A stretch of DNA of 64,000 nucleotides from Rhodospirillaceae bacterium (GTDB lineage: Bacteria; Pseudomonadota; Alphaproteobacteria; MPNO01; UBA2964): contig PBIN01000015.1 of NCBI GenBank assembly GCA_002720855.1, positions 763,437 through 827,436 on the forward strand, given 5' to 3'. Below the pieces are notes generated by a model that was not told the DNA's origin, searched no databases, and worked only from the letters and a program-made list of their open reading frames with translations. Both the position numbers and the translations under genes were made by a program. Shown here piece by piece: positions 1 through 8,683 of this stretch; the stretch's first letter is position 1, and each line of letters begins with the position of its first letter.

Positions 1-435
1 ATCTGGGTTCTGATCGGTTTTGGAACACCGCTATTACATGGCTTTGCCTACGTATTTTTGTCAGATTCCAATCGCCCTCCTGACGTAGATTCTTTGCAGC
101 TTGCAACGGGAACCCTTTTGGCAGCAGCGGCGATGGCGCTACCAATTTCTCTTGCAATCGGTGAATTCCATTTTCTCGCCCCACCGTTTTCCAACGGCGA
201 ACTATCAATGATGCTTCATTTCGTACTTGCGGGAATTAATTTTTATGGCGTCTTTGAGTTAATTCGAATTGCTGGCCCAACCTATATGAGCCAATCGAGC
301 TTTATGTCCGTCGTGTTCGGTGTATTTTTCGGCATTGTTTTGTTGGGAGAACAGCACAGCCTCTATGTGTGGGCTGCGATTGCGATGATTCTCGCTGGCG
401 TCGCGCTGGTCAATGCAAAACAGGGCAAGCCTTAG
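1..435 (+). CDS. EamA/DMT-family transporter, C-terminal part
   Basis: The frame is open from the first base, so the N-terminal part of this gene lies outside the window. The visible 144 residues are strongly hydrophobic and fall into about four to five membrane segments. The last segments read like the end of an EamA/DMT permease: a segment around SFMSVVFGVFFGIVLLGE, a short charged loop, then a final helix ending in ALVNAKQGK. Members of this family move small metabolites or drugs across the inner membrane, but the substrate cannot be told from this part. It converges with the YcgN-like gene, 14 bases away. Confidence 0.75.
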   Translation: MWVLIGFGTPLLHGFAYVFLSDSNRPPDVDSLQLATGTLLAAAAMALPISLAIGEFHFLAPPFSNGELSMMLHFVLAGINFYGVFELIRIAGPTYMSQSSFMSVVFGVFFGIVLLGEQHSLYVWAAIAMILAGVALVNAKQGKP

Positions 436-449
436 TGCATAGAAGCACA

Positions 450-899
450 CTATAGTGTCGGCCAGGTAACAATTCGATCTTCGGGGTCGTCGCCGCGACG
501 TTCGGGAATTACCCGGCCGCGCACGGATATTCCCGCTTCGTGGACAGTATTGGCGTCGCCCGATACCAGCGGATGCCACCAGGCGAGCTCCTTACCCTCT
601 GAGATGCGGCGATAGGCACAACTCGAAGGCATCCATTGTAAATCGTCAATGTTTTCTGGTTTGAGCGCCACACAATCAGGCACAGTATTTTGCCGGTTTT
701 CATAGTCGCCACATCGGCAGGCGCCCGAATCAAGAAGCCTGCAAGCAATATCAGTATATGCGATCTCGCCGGTGTCTACGTCTTCAAGCTTGAGCAAACA
801 ACATCGGGCGCAACCATCACAAAGCGATTCCCACTCCGCCTGATTCATTTCGTCCAGAGTTTTTTGTTTCCAAAAGGGAATTGTCGCGTCTTTATTCAC
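450..899 (-). CDS. YcgN-family cysteine cluster protein
   Basis: A 149-residue soluble protein of the YcgN/UPF0260 family. A CxxCxxCC-type cluster (CDGCARCC) near residue 28 is followed by further cysteines ([24 protein letters not shown]), the pattern of a family suspected of binding metal or an Fe-S cluster. The family is conserved but its biochemical role is not established. The start is a GTG at 899, immediately after the stop of the upstream SCO1 gene on the same strand, so the two are probably co-transcribed. Length matches the family. Confidence 0.85.
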   Translation of the reverse strand: MNKDATIPFWKQKTLDEMNQAEWESLCDGCARCCLLKLEDVDTGEIAYTDIACRLLDSGACRCGDYENRQNTVPDCVALKPENIDDLQWMPSSCAYRRISEGKELAWWHPLVSGDANTVHEAGISVRGRVIPERRGDDPEDRIVTWPTL

Positions 900-904
900 T
901 GGGG

Positions 905-1519
905 CTATAGCTTCTTGGAAATTATTTTCGCCATCGCTTCAGCACTTGTCTGATGGTTAAAGTGCGTCACATATTTGCCTTCTCGATTCATCAAAAACAC
1001 GATCGATGAATGATCCATCAAATAGTCGTCTTCATCGGGCTTGGATTTGTTCAGCGGCGCCTTGGCAAAGTAAATTCTGTATTGTTTTGCTGCCGCGCTA
1101 ATGGAATTCTCGTTGCCAGTCAGTCCGATAAGGCCCGGGTAAAAGTTCTTTACGTACTCGTTTAGGTGTTCCGGCGTATCTCGCTTTGGGTCCACAGTTA
1201 TAAATATAGGTTGAATGGATTTTGCCTTTTTACCCATCGCTTGTAGTGCGGCACTCATAATTTGCAATGCTGTCGGACAGACATCGGGACAGTAGCTGTA
1301 ACCGAAATAGACCAACATAAATTTTCCGCGAAATTCGTCACTATTGCGGGTTTTGCCGTTGTGGTCAGTCAATTGAAACGGGCCACCGATTTTCGCGATG
1401 CCAGTCGAGCCGGGACGACTTCCCTCTGGTGACAGCAGGCCAAATTGCCAGGCAACAAGAACGCATGCCAGAATGGCAATTGCCGCAAGCGAAGCGGTTC
1501 TAAATGCTGCCATGTTCAT
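905..1519 (-). CDS. SCO1/SenC family copper chaperone
   Basis: A thioredoxin-fold protein anchored by an N-terminal hydrophobic segment (residues about 8-28), placing the domain in the periplasm. The copper-binding CxxxC is present in YCPDVCP near residue 79, and the third ligand histidine is in MDHSS near residue 170. SCO1 proteins deliver copper to the CuA site of cytochrome c oxidase or act as thiol reductants for it. I prefer the ATG at 1519, which has a GAGAGAG ribosome-binding site 8 bases upstream, over a TTG at 1522. It is followed by the ycgN-like gene. It faces the ankyrin gene divergently. Confidence 0.9.
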   Translation of the reverse strand: MNMAAFRTASLAAIAILACVLVAWQFGLLSPEGSRPGSTGIAKIGGPFQLTDHNGKTRNSDEFRGKFMLVYFGYSYCPDVCPTALQIMSAALQAMGKKAKSIQPIFITVDPKRDTPEHLNEYVKNFYPGLIGLTGNENSISAAAKQYRIYFAKAPLNKSKPDEDDYLMDHSSIVFLMNREGKYVTHFNHQTSAEAMAKIISKKL

Positions 1520-1666
1520 CAAATCACTCTCTCGAAAAACCTTCGTGATGATATAGTCGCTGATACCCTAGTTCACTAGTAAACAAACAGTTATTTCGAT
1601 GCCTACTGTAAATTAAACCCAATTTAGAGTAACTTCGTGATAGTTTTCGAGTTTTCTAACAGTGCC

Positions 1667-2230
1667 ATGCAAATAAAGAGACCTCTTTTAGTTTTGTGTT
1701 TTCTTGTATTTTTCGCCCCGACGACGGTGCTTGCGGAAATTCAACTTTTTGGTGACAACCCTATATTCTCTGCAATTAAGGCGAACGATTTGGAAGGTGT
1801 CAAAGCAGCAGTCGCGCGGGGTGAAAAACCTGAAATAGAGGATTTCGACGGCCGAAACCCCCTAATTTATGCCGGTATTATCGGCAATGCCGACGTTATT
1901 GACTACCTAGCAAAGATTCCTGTTTCTATAAATCATCGAGATAAACTTGGAAATTCGGCACTCTATTATGCTGCCGATCAAGGTCACATTGATGCTGTAG
2001 AAGCATTGTTGGAAAGTGGCGCCGCCATTGACACAGAGAATCGCAGAGGCCTTACGCCGTTGATGGCTGCTGCTGGACAGGGAAAAATCGAGATACTCCG
2101 TATTTTACTCGAAAAGGGCGCCGATGCGACCCGTCGTGATTATACAGGTAGAACAGCTCTAATGTGGTCGGAGTGGAATAGAAAGCGCCAGGCATCAAAA
2201 ATACTTCGCGCCGCTGGCGTTCGAGAATAG
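1667..2230 (+). CDS. Exported ankyrin-repeat protein
   Basis: From the ATG at 1667 the protein starts with a clear signal peptide: a Lys-Arg n-region, then a leucine/phenylalanine core ending in TTVLA, so it is probably periplasmic. An in-frame GTG at 1637 would put ten extra residues before the signal and is less likely. The mature part holds about four to five ankyrin repeats; typical cores are NPLIYAGIIGNADVIDYL, SALYYAADQGHIDAVEAL, TPLMAAAGQGKIEILRIL and TALMWSEWNRKRQASKIL. Such proteins bind partner proteins; no partner is evident here. The upstream 147 bases carry the divergent promoter region shared with the SCO1 gene. Confidence 0.85.
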   Translation: MQIKRPLLVLCFLVFFAPTTVLAEIQLFGDNPIFSAIKANDLEGVKAAVARGEKPEIEDFDGRNPLIYAGIIGNADVIDYLAKIPVSINHRDKLGNSALYYAADQGHIDAVEALLESGAAIDTENRRGLTPLMAAAGQGKIEILRILLEKGADATRRDYTGRTALMWSEWNRKRQASKILRAAGVRE

Positions 2231-2264
2231 GGAGAACAGTCCGTTTGTATTTGTAGAGTTTGTA

Positions 2265-3245
2265 ATGGATTCGCCCATACCATTTATTGTCCTTTTCGCA
2301 GCTATCCTGATTGATGCCGTTTCAGGAAATTTACCGCTTCTACGGCATATTTATGCTTTCCCAATGAGATTTGTCCGCGGACTCACTGAATGGTTTGATC
2401 GTCGTCTCAATCGTGAAAAACGAGGTCGCAATGCGCTGCGTGTCCGTGGTGCACTCGTTCTTGTTATTATTTGTCTTCCATTATGGTTCGGATCCGTCGC
2501 GCTCGAAAAATATGCCGACCGGGGGCAACTGGGTCCGCTAATAGACACCTGCGTTTTGTTATTTCTTGTCGGTGGTAGCCGGCCGATTGGCCGGTTGCGT
2601 AGTGTCGCACGTGCTTTGAGAGGAGCTTACAACGAAAGAGCTTCAAAAATTACCGATATACTGGTGCGCTTCGAAACAGAAAATCTAGACGGACACGGAA
2701 TTGCACGCGCTGCGATCGGAGGCAGTGCAACACGAATTGCAGAGGGTCTGTTTGGGTTAATTTTCTGGTATCTTCTTTTTGGATTGCCGGCGGTCATCTT
2801 TTGCCGTGTCGTAAGCGCCATTGCGGACGTTATTGGGCGAAATTCTTCACAACATTTGGATTTTGGATTTGCTGCGCGCAGATTGGACGACGTATTGAGT
2901 TTGCCGGGAGCGATAATTGCATGCCCTGTCTTCGTAGTTGCGGCGATTTTTGTTCCCCGGGCCAATCCATTTCGTGCATTTGGCGGGTGGATTCAAGATT
3001 TGTTTCAGCATGCGATTCGCAGTGATTTCAGAGGCGTCGGCGCAATTGCCGGAGCATTTGATCTATCATTGGGTGGCCCGCAGGAGTTTGGAGAGGAAAC
3101 GGTGAACCGCGACTGGATTGGCGAAGGAAGAGCGAGAGCGATGCGGGCTGATGCGCATCGAACGTCTTGGTTGTTAGGGTTATCGATTTTGCTGGTTTTG
3201 GCTGCACTTGCTGCGATGATCGTCTTTTTGAAACAAGTGACCTAG
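2265..3245 (+). CDS. CobD/CbiB-like membrane protein
   Basis: A 326-residue polytopic membrane protein resembling adenosylcobinamide-phosphate synthase (CobD/CbiB), which attaches the aminopropanol arm to cobyric acid at the inner membrane. The N-terminal IDAVSGN segment followed by the FPMRFVRGL motif, the central ARAAIGGSATRIAEGL helix and the late GGPQEFGEETVNRDWIG segment match the family in order. The family histidine-proline before the first loop reads Phe-Pro here, and no other cobalamin genes are in the window, so this could be a divergent paralogue with another role. It lies 34 bases after the ankyrin gene on the same strand. Confidence 0.75.
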   Translation: MDSPIPFIVLFAAILIDAVSGNLPLLRHIYAFPMRFVRGLTEWFDRRLNREKRGRNALRVRGALVLVIICLPLWFGSVALEKYADRGQLGPLIDTCVLLFLVGGSRPIGRLRSVARALRGAYNERASKITDILVRFETENLDGHGIARAAIGGSATRIAEGLFGLIFWYLLFGLPAVIFCRVVSAIADVIGRNSSQHLDFGFAARRLDDVLSLPGAIIACPVFVVAAIFVPRANPFRAFGGWIQDLFQHAIRSDFRGVGAIAGAFDLSLGGPQEFGEETVNRDWIGEGRARAMRADAHRTSWLLGLSILLVLAALAAMIVFLKQVT

Positions 3246-3300
3246 CTGCTCTGCGGGTTCGGTTATACTGACCCTGCCCCTGTTTTCGGAAACGGTCGGC

Positions 3301-3768
3301 ATGTCAAAAAAATTGCTTCTTATCGTCGCCCACACGCCATCAGAAAATACCCGGATTCTTTTGAAAGCGATTACTGATGGTGCGCGGTCCACGGGAAGAG
3401 ACTTCGTCGATATCCAGGCACAGGGACCTTTCGAAACGATGCCTGATCACGTTAACCGGGCCGACGCGATAATTCTGGGGACGACAGAAAACCTTGGCTA
3501 TATGAGTGGTGCGCTTAAGGATTTTTTCGATCGGATTTATTATCCGTGCCTCGAGGAAAAACAGGGATTGCCATACTGCCTTTTTGTTCGTGCCGGACAG
3601 GATGGGACGGGAACCTGTCGCGCTGTCGAAACGATAACAACCGGGCTTCGCTGGCGGGCGGTTCAAGCACCGCTCGTTTGTCGCGGCCCATGGCAGCCTG
3701 AATTCAAAGAACAATGCGAAGAGCTTGGCTCAGCGATGGCCGCTGGCCTGGACCTTGGCGTTTTCTAA
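3301..3768 (+). CDS. Flavodoxin-family protein
   Basis: A 155-residue soluble protein with a flavodoxin-like fold. The N-terminal strand LLLIVAHTPSENTRIL forms the FMN-phosphate loop, and GTTENLGYMSGALKDFFDRI is the typical second FMN-binding loop followed by a helix. This matches NAD(P)H-dependent FMN reductase or flavodoxin-like proteins such as the WrbA/azoreductase relatives. The electron partner is unknown. It converges with the ABC permease gene, 5 bases away. Confidence 0.8.
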   Translation: MSKKLLLIVAHTPSENTRILLKAITDGARSTGRDFVDIQAQGPFETMPDHVNRADAIILGTTENLGYMSGALKDFFDRIYYPCLEEKQGLPYCLFVRAGQDGTGTCRAVETITTGLRWRAVQAPLVCRGPWQPEFKEQCEELGSAMAAGLDLGVF

Positions 3769-3773
3769 CCCGC

Positions 3774-4607
3774 TCACTCGCCCATTTGAAGCAAGAGCCC
3801 TTTGATGCGGGCAAGTCGGAAAACATACAAAAATATTGTGACGCCCGCAGCGAGATAAACGATATTAAGAAGAACGGCATCGATAAAAAGGCCAGTTTGA
3901 AACTGACCATCGATTAAGACTGCCCGCATACCTTCAAATACGTGTGAGGATGGAAGGGCCCACGCTATAGGTTGAAGCCAGTCGGGAAGAATGGAAATCG
4001 GATAGTAAATGCCGCTGATTGGCGCGACCAGAAATATCCCTACCCACGCCAGGCTTTCTGCACCCATGCCAAATCTGAGAACCAGTGCCGAAACTGCGAG
4101 ACCCACGGCGCCCCCAAAAATCATCAGATTTATAAAAAACGCGATTAGCGGCAGCCCCATATCAAAAATCGAATAGCTATAGAGCGGGATAGCTAATAGT
4201 GCTGCAGGAATGATGCCAATTATTGTTCGTACCAGGCTGATAAATAAGAGCGATATGGCCCATTCGTATGGGCGTAATGGGCTTGCAAAAAGTTGCGCAA
4301 GATTGCGGGACCACATTTCTTCCAGGAAAGACACTGCGACCCCGATATTGCTGCGAAACATGACGTCCCATAAAAGTACTGCGGCGATCAGCAGGCCAGC
4401 AGCCTTAATAACGGGGGAATCCGCAGTCAGCAAAAATTTGGTCATGAAACCCCAGAGAATCATCTGCATCAAAGGCCAATAAGCCAGTTCGATAATTCGT
4501 GTCCATGAGCTACGGAGTAAGAATAGATAACGCAATCCCATCGCACCGATACGATGAAAGGCGAGCGGCCGGTCCGGGTGCTGTTCAATTGGATGGAATT
4601 CACTCAT
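3774..4607 (-). CDS. ABC-2 type transporter permease
   Basis: A 277-residue protein with six predicted membrane segments, ending in a basic tail. The segment PISGIYYPISILPDWLQPIAWALPSSHVFEGMR is the diagnostic ABC-2 permease signature between the fifth and sixth helices, split here only for description. It is the membrane half of an exporter whose ATPase is the next gene upstream. The start ATG overlaps the ATPase stop by 4 bases (ATGA), indicating translational coupling. Related NodJ and DrrB-type systems export lipids, oligosaccharides or drugs; the cargo is not evident. Confidence 0.88.
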   Translation of the reverse strand: MSEFHPIEQHPDRPLAFHRIGAMGLRYLFLLRSSWTRIIELAYWPLMQMILWGFMTKFLLTADSPVIKAAGLLIAAVLLWDVMFRSNIGVAVSFLEEMWSRNLAQLFASPLRPYEWAISLLFISLVRTIIGIIPAALLAIPLYSYSIFDMGLPLIAFFINLMIFGGAVGLAVSALVLRFGMGAESLAWVGIFLVAPISGIYYPISILPDWLQPIAWALPSSHVFEGMRAVLIDGQFQTGLFIDAVLLNIVYLAAGVTIFLYVFRLARIKGLLLQMGE

Positions 4608-5362
4608 TGCGCAGCGGCCTCTTGTTGGTTGTTTTCATCGCGGCGCGCAATATCGAGGAAAACCTGCTCCAGCGATTCTTGCCCATACTTTTCAACGAGC
4701 CCCTTTGGTGTTCCTTGGTCGACAATCTGGCCTTGCTTCATCATGAGTACGTCCGAACACAGGCGATCGACTTCATTCATATTGTGAGAGGCAAGCAAGA
4801 TCGTTGCGCCGGTTTCACAGGCATATTCTTCGAGATACGAGCGTACCCAATCCCCCGTATCGGGGTCGAGTGATGCTGTTGGTTCATCCAGCAGGAGCAG
4901 TGATGGTACATTGATTAGTGCTTTTGCCAGGGCGACGCGTGTGCGTTGTCCTGATGACAATTGACCGGTTGGGCGGTCAATAAATTCACCTAGTGCGAGC
5001 GCATCGACCAGTTCTTCGATCCTGGCATGCACACCGCGTAAACCATAGAGTCCTGCGAAAACTCTCAGATTTTCTCTCACCGTAAGACGTTTTGGCAAAT
5101 CAACATATGGCGAACCGAAATTCATTCTTCTAAGGACGCGATGGCGGTTCTGAACCATGTCTTCGCCCAGTATTTCAATTCTACCGGAGCTCGGTAACAA
5201 CAATCCGAGCAGCATCGCAATTGTTGTCGTCTTGCCTGCACCATTGCCTCCGAGTAATGCGGTGATAGTGCCTGCCGTAACCTCAAAGGAGATTTCATTT
5301 ACGGCGACAACGCCATCAAAATTTTTCGAAAGCTTTTCTGCGCTGATCGCGATGGTACTCAT
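4604..5362 (-). CDS. ABC transporter ATP-binding protein
   Basis: A 252-residue ABC ATPase. Walker A is GGNGAGKT near residues 38-45, the ABC signature is LSSGQRTRVALAKAL, and Walker B is LLLLDEPTASLDP with the catalytic glutamate, followed by the switch histidine in LASHN. This is a complete nucleotide-binding domain of the NodI/DrrA subgroup and it pairs with the ABC-2 permease that overlaps its 3' end. Its promoter must lie in the 105-base region shared divergently with regB. The cargo cannot be told from the sequence. Confidence 0.93.
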   Translation of the reverse strand: MSTIAISAEKLSKNFDGVVAVNEISFEVTAGTITALLGGNGAGKTTTIAMLLGLLLPSSGRIEILGEDMVQNRHRVLRRMNFGSPYVDLPKRLTVRENLRVFAGLYGLRGVHARIEELVDALALGEFIDRPTGQLSSGQRTRVALAKALINVPSLLLLDEPTASLDPDTGDWVRSYLEEYACETGATILLASHNMNEVDRLCSDVLMMKQGQIVDQGTPKGLVEKYGQESLEQVFLDIARRDENNQQEAAAQ

Positions 5363-5467
5363 AATGTCTCTATATCATGTCAGGGATTATGTTTGACCAG
5401 AGTTCGAAACTTTTTATGTCAGAATAGATTCATTGCACCCGAATTGCGCTATAACAGGGCAGGTTTT

Positions 5468-6793
5468 ATGCAAGCCGTTCGTTTCTATGGGGAATCTGCT
5501 ATGGCGACAATGCCCGTAATTATCGAAACCAGCAGGGTTCAACTGCGGACGCTGATACTTATCCGTTGGGTTGCTATCGCAGGGCAAGTGGCCGCCGTCC
5601 TGGTTGTTTATTATGGATTAGGCTTCCACCTACCGCTAACGGCAACAATGGCAGCTATTCTCGCATCGGTAGTTGTGAATGTAGCTGCCCAATTCGGTGG
5701 CGGTTCAGGTAGAGTTTCTGAGAAGGGCGCCGCAGGATACCTGGCATTCGACATTGTGCAACTTGCCATTCTTCTATACCTGACGGGCGGACTCGGAAAT
5801 CCATTCGCTTTTCTTCTTCTTGCGCCTGTCGCTGTTTCGGCAACAGTTCTCTCTCTCACCAGCACGATCATCCTAAGTGCTCTCGCCCTTGTTGCAATCA
5901 CCGGCCTGTCGGTCAATCATTTGGAGCTCCCATGGCGCGGATCTCCTCCAGAACTGCCAACGGTTTATGTCCTCGGAGTATGGACTGCTCTCGCAATAGG
6001 GATACTGTTTTTCGCGGCGTATACCTGGCGTGTCGCGCAAGCGGCCCGTGAAATGTCTGATGGATTGTTCGCAACGCAACAGGCGCTCGCGCGTGAGCAG
6101 CGTCTGTCCGCGATGGGCGCCATTGCCGCAGCAGCAGCCCATGAGCTCGGGAGTCCCCTGGGCACGATCGCTGTAGTGAGTCGAGAGTTGTCTCGTGACT
6201 TACCCTCCGACAGCCCCATTGCGGAAGATATTGCTCTTTTGCGAACTGAAACCGACAGATGCCGTGATATTCTTGCTGCATTGGCACACAACCCTGAAGG
6301 GGATGATGCACCGTTTTCTGCGGTTCCTGTCAGCGCAGTGGTTGAGTCGGCTGCAGAACGCCATCAGACGGAGTCAATCTCTGTCAGCTATGACTCTGGC
6401 GTAGCTGCCGACCACATCGGCGAAGAAGAGCCCGTCATCCGGTCTGCCCCTGAAATCATTCACGGAATAGGTTCGCTAGTGCAAAATGCAATGCAATTTG
6501 CCATTTCCAAAGTAACTGTTATGACAAGCTGGTCCGACGAATTTGTTATGGTTTCAATCGCCGATGATGGTCCTGGCTTTCCGCCTTTTATATTGGACCG
6601 GATCGGCGAGCCATATATATCTCTCCGTGCGGAGCAAAGTGATCATATGGGACTCGGCATCTTTATTGCCCAGACATTGCTCGCGCGGACGGGTGCGCAG
6701 CTTTCATTCGGTAATCACGATCAAGGTGGTGCCATAGTTGAAATTCGCTGGCCTCGCGCCATGATCGAAGGTGCAGAGAGTGTGATGGAATGA
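5468..6793 (+). CDS. regB: Redox sensor histidine kinase RegB/PrrB/ActS
   Basis: Membrane sensor kinase with six hydrophobic segments followed by an HK core. The quinone-sensing motif GGLGNPF is at about residues 107-113 in the membrane part. The H-box is AAAHELGSPLGTI with the phospho-accepting His225, and a redox-type cysteine lies exactly 40 residues later in DRCRDI (Cys265); the same numbers are used for Rhodobacter RegB. The N-box and G-box (ADDGPGFP, GLGIFIAQ) are intact. The family senses ubiquinone and oxygen status and phosphorylates RegA. I chose the ATG at 5468, preceded by AGGGCAGG; a TTG at 5393 and an ATG at 5501 are also in frame. Its stop overlaps the regA start. Confidence 0.93.
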   Translation: MQAVRFYGESAMATMPVIIETSRVQLRTLILIRWVAIAGQVAAVLVVYYGLGFHLPLTATMAAILASVVVNVAAQFGGGSGRVSEKGAAGYLAFDIVQLAILLYLTGGLGNPFAFLLLAPVAVSATVLSLTSTIILSALALVAITGLSVNHLELPWRGSPPELPTVYVLGVWTALAIGILFFAAYTWRVAQAAREMSDGLFATQQALAREQRLSAMGAIAAAAAHELGSPLGTIAVVSRELSRDLPSDSPIAEDIALLRTETDRCRDILAALAHNPEGDDAPFSAVPVSAVVESAAERHQTESISVSYDSGVAADHIGEEEPVIRSAPEIIHGIGSLVQNAMQFAISKVTVMTSWSDEFVMVSIADDGPGFPPFILDRIGEPYISLRAEQSDHMGLGIFIAQTLLARTGAQLSFGNHDQGGAIVEIRWPRAMIEGAESVME

Positions 6794-7386
6794 CTATGAA
6801 CGAACAATCGGGAATAGCCGGGTCGAAGACCGGCGAAAAAACCGACAAAAAGCTGCTGATTGTCGACGACGACAGGCCCTTTCGTGAAAGATTGGCAAAA
6901 GCCATGGAAAGACAGGGTTTCGTCGTAACGCCGGTTGAGACGGTTTCCGAAGGTATCGCAGTTGCAAAACTCGAAGCACCGAACTATGCAGTACTGGATT
7001 TACGCTTGGATGACGGAAGCGGTCTAGATATCGTGCCGGCAGTCCGTGAAGCTGATCCTAATTCCCGTATCGTCATATTGACAGGTTACGGCAATATCGC
7101 GACGGCGGTTGCAGCCGTAAAGGCAGGCGCTGTGGATTATCTTGCGAAGCCAGCGGATGCAGACCAGGTCGCTGCGGCCCTATTGTCTCAAGGCGCGAAT
7201 TTACCGCCGCCGCCGGAAAACCCCATGTCTGCTGATCGCGTCCGATGGGAACATATACAGCGTGTATATGAGCAGTGTGATCGGAACGTTTCTGAAACCG
7301 CACGGCGGCTGAAGATGCATCGCCGGACGCTACAAAGAATTTTGGCCAAAAGAGCGCCTCGAGAAACCAATGATCTCCCATCTTAG
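6790..7386 (+). CDS. regA: Redox response regulator RegA/PrrA/ActR
   Basis: A 198-residue response regulator and the partner of the preceding kinase, overlapping it by 4 bases. The receiver domain has the acidic pocket (IVDDDRP), the phosphorylated Asp in AVLDLRLDDG, the Thr in ILTGYG and the Lys in LAKPAD. A proline-rich linker (LPPPPENP) leads to a Fis-type helix-turn-helix with the family's characteristic ending HRRTLQRILAKRAPR. RegA-type regulators control photosynthesis, respiration, nitrogen and carbon fixation genes according to redox state. The linker is longer than a bare four-proline link but otherwise the protein is ordinary for the family. Confidence 0.95.
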   Translation: MTMNEQSGIAGSKTGEKTDKKLLIVDDDRPFRERLAKAMERQGFVVTPVETVSEGIAVAKLEAPNYAVLDLRLDDGSGLDIVPAVREADPNSRIVILTGYGNIATAVAAVKAGAVDYLAKPADADQVAAALLSQGANLPPPPENPMSADRVRWEHIQRVYEQCDRNVSETARRLKMHRRTLQRILAKRAPRETNDLPS

Positions 7387-7401
7387 GCTGTGTGGTAGTT
7401 C

Positions 7402-8322
7402 ATGACCGGTTCCCGTCCAGACGGTTCGAATAAGAAAGACCCCGAGTCTTCCTGGCTCTTTGGGCCCGAAACAATTCCCGTTTCCGTTCGCAACGCCGAG
7501 GCGATTTTAGGACATTTACCATTATTTATCGGTGGTTGGCCGCTGCAATGTGTCGGTAGCGCGGAGGAGAAACAGCATGACATTGATATTGTTGAAAACG
7601 GTGATGGGGGCTTCACGGTTAAATTAGTAGGGCCAGGCAGCAATGAAATGGCCTTTGACGACGCTCTGGATGCTGCGAATGGCTTCGCGGGATCGTTAAT
7701 AGGGGCCTATATTGCGAGACAGCCCGATACTATATGTCTCCATGCATCCTGCGCCCAGATTGGTGATGGCCTGGTTGTTCTAATTGGCAATTCGTTTTCC
7801 GGCAAAAGCACAACCTCTTTGCAATTAGCCTGTTCGGGTTACAGATTTTTCGGCGATGATCGAATCGCTGTACGATTCAGCGACAATGGCCAGCCAACCG
7901 GGCAATGTTTGGGATTGATGCCTAAAATGCGTTTACCGCTACCACCGGATTGCGGAGCACCCTTTGAAGAATATATCGAAGCGTTTTCTGAGCTGCAGGA
8001 TGAAGAAGCAGCGTATTTGCGGCTTGGCGACCGGGAGGCGGCGAATTTTGGTGATGAAGCGCCAATTATTGCACTAATATCACTTGATCGCACTGATTCT
8101 GGTGATGCAGAGTTGGCAGATGCGCCACGCCCCGAGCTTGTAAAGTCATTGTTGGCTCAGGTAACAGCACCGCATTTGGACATTTCAAGATTGGTGCCCG
8201 CGATGAATCGCCTGGCGTCTCTAATTCCGGGATTTACCTTGAAGTTTTCCAGTAGTAAGGATGCAGCACGGGAGATTGCTGCGAAATTTCGCGCAAAAAA
8301 ACCAGAGGTTCATAGTGTCTGA
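7402..8322 (+). CDS. HprK-related kinase-like protein
   Basis: A 306-residue protein whose C-terminal half resembles the HPr kinase/phosphorylase P-loop domain. The P-loop is GNSFSGKST at residues 129-137, preceded by the usual LHASCAQI strand and followed by FFGDDRIAV, the acidic Walker-B-like strand. The N-terminal 100 residues are not recognised. Similar HprK-like proteins encoded beside a PqqD-like protein and a nucleotidyltransferase are known as HPr-rel-A type sets in polysaccharide or exosortase loci. The next gene here is PqqD-like and a nucleotidyltransferase lies 8 kb on, so this fits that set. The substrate is unknown; it need not be HPr. Confidence 0.8.
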   Translation: MTGSRPDGSNKKDPESSWLFGPETIPVSVRNAEAILGHLPLFIGGWPLQCVGSAEEKQHDIDIVENGDGGFTVKLVGPGSNEMAFDDALDAANGFAGSLIGAYIARQPDTICLHASCAQIGDGLVVLIGNSFSGKSTTSLQLACSGYRFFGDDRIAVRFSDNGQPTGQCLGLMPKMRLPLPPDCGAPFEEYIEAFSELQDEEAAYLRLGDREAANFGDEAPIIALISLDRTDSGDAELADAPRPELVKSLLAQVTAPHLDISRLVPAMNRLASLIPGFTLKFSSSKDAAREIAAKFRAKKPEVHSV

Positions 8323-8587
8323 GAAGAAAACCTATAGTCGGAATCCTGCCGTGACGGAAACCGATATTGATGACGAATTATTTCTTGTCGAGCCAGAATC
8401 CGAAGAGGTTTTCTACATGGATACGGTAAGTGCTGGGCTTTGGAGGCTTTTAGAGGAGCCGGCCAGTTTTCAAGACATAATTTCCGTTTATTCGGCTGCT
8501 TTCCCCGATTCGGATTCGAAACAGATCGAAAACGATCTACGCAAAGCACTGGATGACTTGTTGGAGCGTGGTTTGGCGCTGGAATAG
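8315..8587 (+). CDS. PqqD-family peptide-binding protein
   Basis: About 90 residues with the PqqD fold pattern: an N-terminal strand pair (DDELFLVEPESEEVFYMDTVSAG in two pieces), an L-W-R-L-L-E helix, then EPASFQDIISVYSAAF and a final helix DDLLERGLALE. PqqD-like proteins bind leader peptides or act as small adaptor domains. I chose the GTG at 8315, which follows an AGAGG ribosome-binding site and overlaps the kinase stop by 8 bases; the upstream ATG at 8261 lies inside the kinase gene and adds non-homologous residues. It is probably translated together with the HprK-like gene and forms a pair with it. Confidence 0.82.
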   Translation: MSEKKTYSRNPAVTETDIDDELFLVEPESEEVFYMDTVSAGLWRLLEEPASFQDIISVYSAAFPDSDSKQIENDLRKALDDLLERGLALE

Positions 8588-8683
8588 TCGATGGTCTAAC
8601 AGGCGAAAATACGGGGACTTTCTGCCAAAAGGAATTTTAACGAAATTCCCCCATTTTCTTGGTAATTTATTCTATAATGTGTC

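Noticed and set aside
2265..3245. Cobalamin biosynthesis operon
   Set aside because: Only the CobD/CbiB-like gene is present, the family His-Pro is altered, and no other cobalamin gene or riboswitch-like element was seen nearby.
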